Shown piece after piece: positions 61,190 through 64,000 of a DNA stretch of 64,000 nucleotides. The position numbers and the translations under genes are program-made. The notes below the pieces were generated by a model. It saw only the letters and a program-made list of their open reading frames with translations. It did no database searches and was not told the origin of the DNA. Each line of letters starts with the position of its first letter. The stretch's first letter is position 1. The stretch comes from Lithospermum erythrorhizon (Eukaryota; Streptophyta; Magnoliopsida; Boraginales; Boraginaceae). The stretch is from the NCBI GenBank assembly GCA_019722365.1, contig JADFUC010001351.1, positions 1,984,001 to 2,048,000 of the forward strand. The letters run 5' to 3'.

Positions 61190-62420
61190 AAGGAGACATA
61201 AACAAGCCTTAGGCCCGAGGGAGCAGCCTTTTCATAGTGAGCAGCTTTCTTTCTTCTTCTTCTTCTTCGTAAGATCCGCTGAGAGCTCCAGCGAACCAGA
61301 GGAGTTTCAGAAACCTCTTGAAACTCTTCATAATCAGAGCGGAGGCCAGGGTACTTCTCCTTGTACTTCCTAACAAAGGTGTAAACCCCATAAGCATCGC
61401 CCCCAAGACGCCATGAATTCGAGACTTTGAACGCCCACCGCTTGCAGCAGCACCCTCGAACTCCCGCTGATCGTCAAGAACATCTTCGCTTCAAAGGCCT
61501 CTTTCCAAAGCAAAGAGAAATTAAGGAGGCCCATAGGCAAATCTATAATGAGGGGAGAACGATGCTGAGTTCGTTGAAGCTGGGCGAGTCACATAGGGAG
61601 AAAGGTTCGCAGCCAGGAGTAGCGGGCAAGGGCCCGCTGGCTGCTAAGGATGAAGTCACGTTAAACCTTTTATGCGTGAAAGATTCTATTTAACTTCTAG
61701 GCGGAAAAGGTGTCATCGGTCAGGGAGACTTAGCCCATTATTCAAGCTTTCTCCAAAGGACCTCGCATGCCCATGCCCCTTTCAGAAGCACCAGCAGGAA
61801 TTCATCGATTCTCAAAGAACCTTCCATGTGCTCGTTATCCATAAAAATATTCCAATTCCTTGGACAATGGTAGAGGTGAACATCCCCTGCATGTGATACC
61901 TGAAGAGTTGGCAAAAGGCAAGTTTGGTTCTACCCTAATAATTCTACAAATTACATGGAAAACGGTAATGTAAAGCTAACCTAAAGGGCGAATCTGGCCA
62001 GGGGCACGGTTAAGGGCTATTAACAAGTCATTGGTGAAAGAAGAAAAGGGAAAACGAGCCCCATAAGTGAAAAATTCTATGTACACACTGGTCCAACCAC
62101 GGCTTAAGGGGCCATCTACCACGTCCCTCGCCACCAGCGGACGATATACTTGATCCGCCCCCGAAGGCAACCTCATCTCAACCGAGGAAGGGATGGAGAA
62201 ATATTCCCTAAGGTGATCTGTGTGTGATCAGTTCTAGCCTAATGCTAAGGACTTCTTTATTATAGTAGGGTCCTCACCTTGCTTGTCCTTGCCCTTGGTA
62301 CTAGCAGCTTTGTCCCCTGTATGCCTTTGCCCCTTTAGGGTCCTCTTTATTCTTCTTCGAAGCTCCCCTATTGGTCCTGACCACCTCTCAAGCGAAGCGA
62401 TCCCCTGACATCTGCCGGGC
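61190..62420 (-). pseudogene. Antisense ORF remnant 3' of integrase (putative gypsy-type transposon domain)
   Basis: On the minus strand, 62215-61976 reads LREYFSIPSSVEMRLPSGAD and further on FTYGARFPFSSFTNDLL, then APGQIRPLG. This has the look of the plant 'putative gypsy type transposon' family (Pfam PF04195), known as an additional antisense ORF in some Tat elements. Toward 61420-61210 an acidic/basic stretch (KYPGLRSDYEEFQEVSETPL, then a run of six arginines in one frame) would be the C-terminal part. Stops and frameshifts make it non-functional. The family call rests on memory of its conserved pattern. Confidence 0.55.
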
Positions 62421-62699
62421 AGAGGCGCAGAGTTTCAAACACAATGACCCTTTGCTAGGATTATAAAGAATTACCTCTTGAAGGGCCATTTCAATGAGAG
62501 GGCCGTCATGGGTTCAAATCCATAAACTCTTGGTTCGCTTGGAGTGTCCTCACAGATCTCAAACTGAATGGTCGGAAGACAGTTCACTCTGGCTCAAGAC
62601 GTGATGTGATTTTGTGAAATGAAGAATCAAACGTCATTATTCAGAGGATAAAATTTTGGGACAATTATTCAACTCGAAAAGGCCTCTCATGTAACCATC

Positions 62700-63105
62700 A
62701 CAAATTCCAGTGGCACCTGGGGGGAGCCGACCGCCCTTTGAAAGGAAAATCCTTTCAAATAATACTAACATCAAGGAAAGGGCAACCCTCTTTCGATTTA
62801 CTCACATAACTCATACCAAGAAAAAAAAGCGAAGAACGCAGTATCAAGGTACCTTATCATCAAGAGAAGGGGCGACTTCATCTGAAACCAGGAACCTAAC
62901 CACTCCACCTCTACGTAGTGGTTTTAGAATACTTCCTTCCTCGGAGAAAGAGGAGAAAGGTTTTGGAAAGATGTAGTGGAAGCGGGTACTATCAAGCAAT
63001 TCAGATGAGAAGAAACGCCGCATCACACATGTTTCAAATGAGGTCGACATCTCTACGAGTCACCGATCCTCGAAAAACTTGTCGCATCACTTACAACGAG
63101 ATTTT
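62700..63105. repeat. Segment with a second copy of element leader DNA
   Basis: 63028-63075 (TTTCAAATGAGGTCGACATC, then AGTCACCGATCCTCGAAAA) is similar to 55377-55425 (TTCCAAATGAGGTCCACATC, then AGTCAACATCCTCAAAA), with GCCG-CAT words upstream of both. It may be the start of the internal region of another, truncated element inserted at the 3' end, or a rearranged piece of the same one. GC-rich DNA stops at about 63105. Confidence 0.4.
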
Positions 63106-64000
63106 TTGGCTTCTACTCATGGATACATTTTTATATTACTTATTCTAATTGTCTTTAGTTAGGAACTTCTGTATTCGTTATTTTTAATAGTCAATATCCG
63201 TAATTTATAATACTAATAATACTCTTCATTGTTAATTTAAAAAAAGATGTAACATTCTTCTCAAGAAGTTGGTTTTGAGTTTGTTAATGGAGTTTAATAA
63301 AAAGAATCACACAGAAATGTAACTAGAGTAGCATATTTACATATGGAATATGATATTTTCTCCATTTTTATTTACTTATCATCCCAAAGTTTTGCACATT
63401 TATTAAGAATTTTTTAACATTTATATTTTAACCCTTGATTAATGAAAGTATAAATAGTTGCATTGATATTATCAAGTGCCAAATGAAAGATTTTTAAGAT
63501 AATAAAGTAGTGAAATTTTGATGGGAAATGATAAGAATGAGTTAAGACCACTAATAGAATTGAATATAGATAACATAAGCACAAAGTTATTTTTAAAGGG
63601 CCATATTAGAAAAATTTAGACTAAATATATATTAAAAATATAAAACGACAATTATTTAAAAACAAAATTGAAAATATCAAACCAGACTTGACCATTTCAA
63701 AGATTAATAGTCCGAATCTTTGAAATGGTCTGACAATTGACACTACCAAATCTTTTAATATATTTTTAATATGAACTGCAGGATTCAATGGTCTGACTTT
63801 GCCACCATGTCTAACATACATGATACATCAGATAACATTTGGTAGAGTCAAGGTTCAATCCAATGCACATCTTCTGGGGAGTCAGAACATGGCCTAATAC
63901 TCTATTCTCTTTAAAAGAATAGGTTCATCCTGAAGTTTGCACAATCTAACCTGGTCTGGCACGACAACAACACATCGGCTACGCCTTTAAAGAGGATCTC
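63106..64000. other. AT-rich intergenic DNA, no gene seen
   Basis: After the abrupt end of the GC-richer element DNA the sequence is AT-rich. A near-perfect inverted repeat lies at 63693-63732 (GACCATTTCAAAGATT against the following AATCTTTGAAATGGTC). The 66-codon minus frame at 63621-63821 has no motif. Confidence 0.5.
63693..63732. repeat. Short perfect inverted repeat (hairpin)
   Basis: GACCATTTCAAAGATT is followed within a few bases by its reverse complement AATCTTTGAAATGGTC. It could be a remnant of a small transposon end or a transcribed hairpin; nothing links it to a gene. Confidence 0.65.

Larger units (their letters stand above)
54729..62690 (+). mobile_element. Decayed Ty3/gypsy LTR retrotransposon, Tat lineage
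   Basis: The region is much richer in G and C than its flanks and carries the remains of gag, protease, reverse transcriptase, RNase H, a second RNase H and integrase in that order, then an antisense ORF remnant. Integrase after RNase H defines Ty3/gypsy, and the second RNase H domain is the hallmark of plant Tat elements. Every domain is broken by stops and frame changes, so the element is not autonomous. A 5' LTR can be argued (TATA box at 55111), but no matching 3' LTR is visible, so the outer limits are approximate. Confidence 0.85.

Noticed and set aside
62505..62525. tRNA-like B-box word GGGTTCAAATCC
   Set aside because: The T stem is imperfect, no matching A box, anticodon arm or acceptor stem is present, and the site lies in retroelement DNA.

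Overview
This window looks like AT-rich intergenic DNA from a flowering plant, most likely a eudicot. It has few genes, phase-consistent spliceosomal introns, a plant-specific hydrolase family, a plant microRNA hairpin, Stowaway-like MITEs and a decayed Ty3/gypsy retrotransposon. The nonamer TACTCCGTA recurs and may mark a lineage, but I cannot name the species. Most short open frames are chance.

Layout. 1-5560: intergenic, with a weak cluster of GCAACGG motifs near 5 kb. 5600-17825: copy A of a locus duplicated in tandem. Its upstream part is interrupted by about 3.5 kb of GC-richer, transposon-like DNA (about 5750-9240), its promoter region by about 1.65 kb (about 12455-14110), and it ends in a BODYGUARD-like alpha/beta-hydrolase gene (14175-17666) whose last exon has decayed. 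17830-25900: intergenic, with MITEs, a third fragment of the duplicated upstream segment and a GC-richer coding-like block. 25945-34600: copy B, with the complete BODYGUARD-like gene (30369-34427; four exons, 477 codons, full Ser-Asp-His triad). Its first intron starts with AT where GT is expected. 34610-45830: intergenic, with two tandem-repeat arrays (about 107 bp and about 86 bp units). 45838-46650: a quasi-palindromic fold-back element. 50498-50680, minus strand: a MIR166 precursor with a perfect 21-nt mature miR166. 54729-62690: a badly mutated Tat-lineage Ty3/gypsy element (LTR, gag, protease, reverse transcriptase, RNase H, second RNase H, integrase) followed by an antisense ORF remnant. 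63110-64000: intergenic.

Function. BODYGUARD proteins are epidermal alpha/beta hydrolases needed for cuticle (cutin) formation; here one paralog keeps the catalytic triad and its tandem sister has lost the Asp and His part. MIR166 represses class III HD-ZIP transcription factors in leaf polarity, meristem and vascular development. The two loci are about 16 kb apart with no sign of co-regulation. The rest is mainly transposon debris and simple repeats. The observations that most deserve follow-up are the MIR166 locus, the AT donor in the only complete BODYGUARD-like gene, and the one-exon decay of its duplicate.
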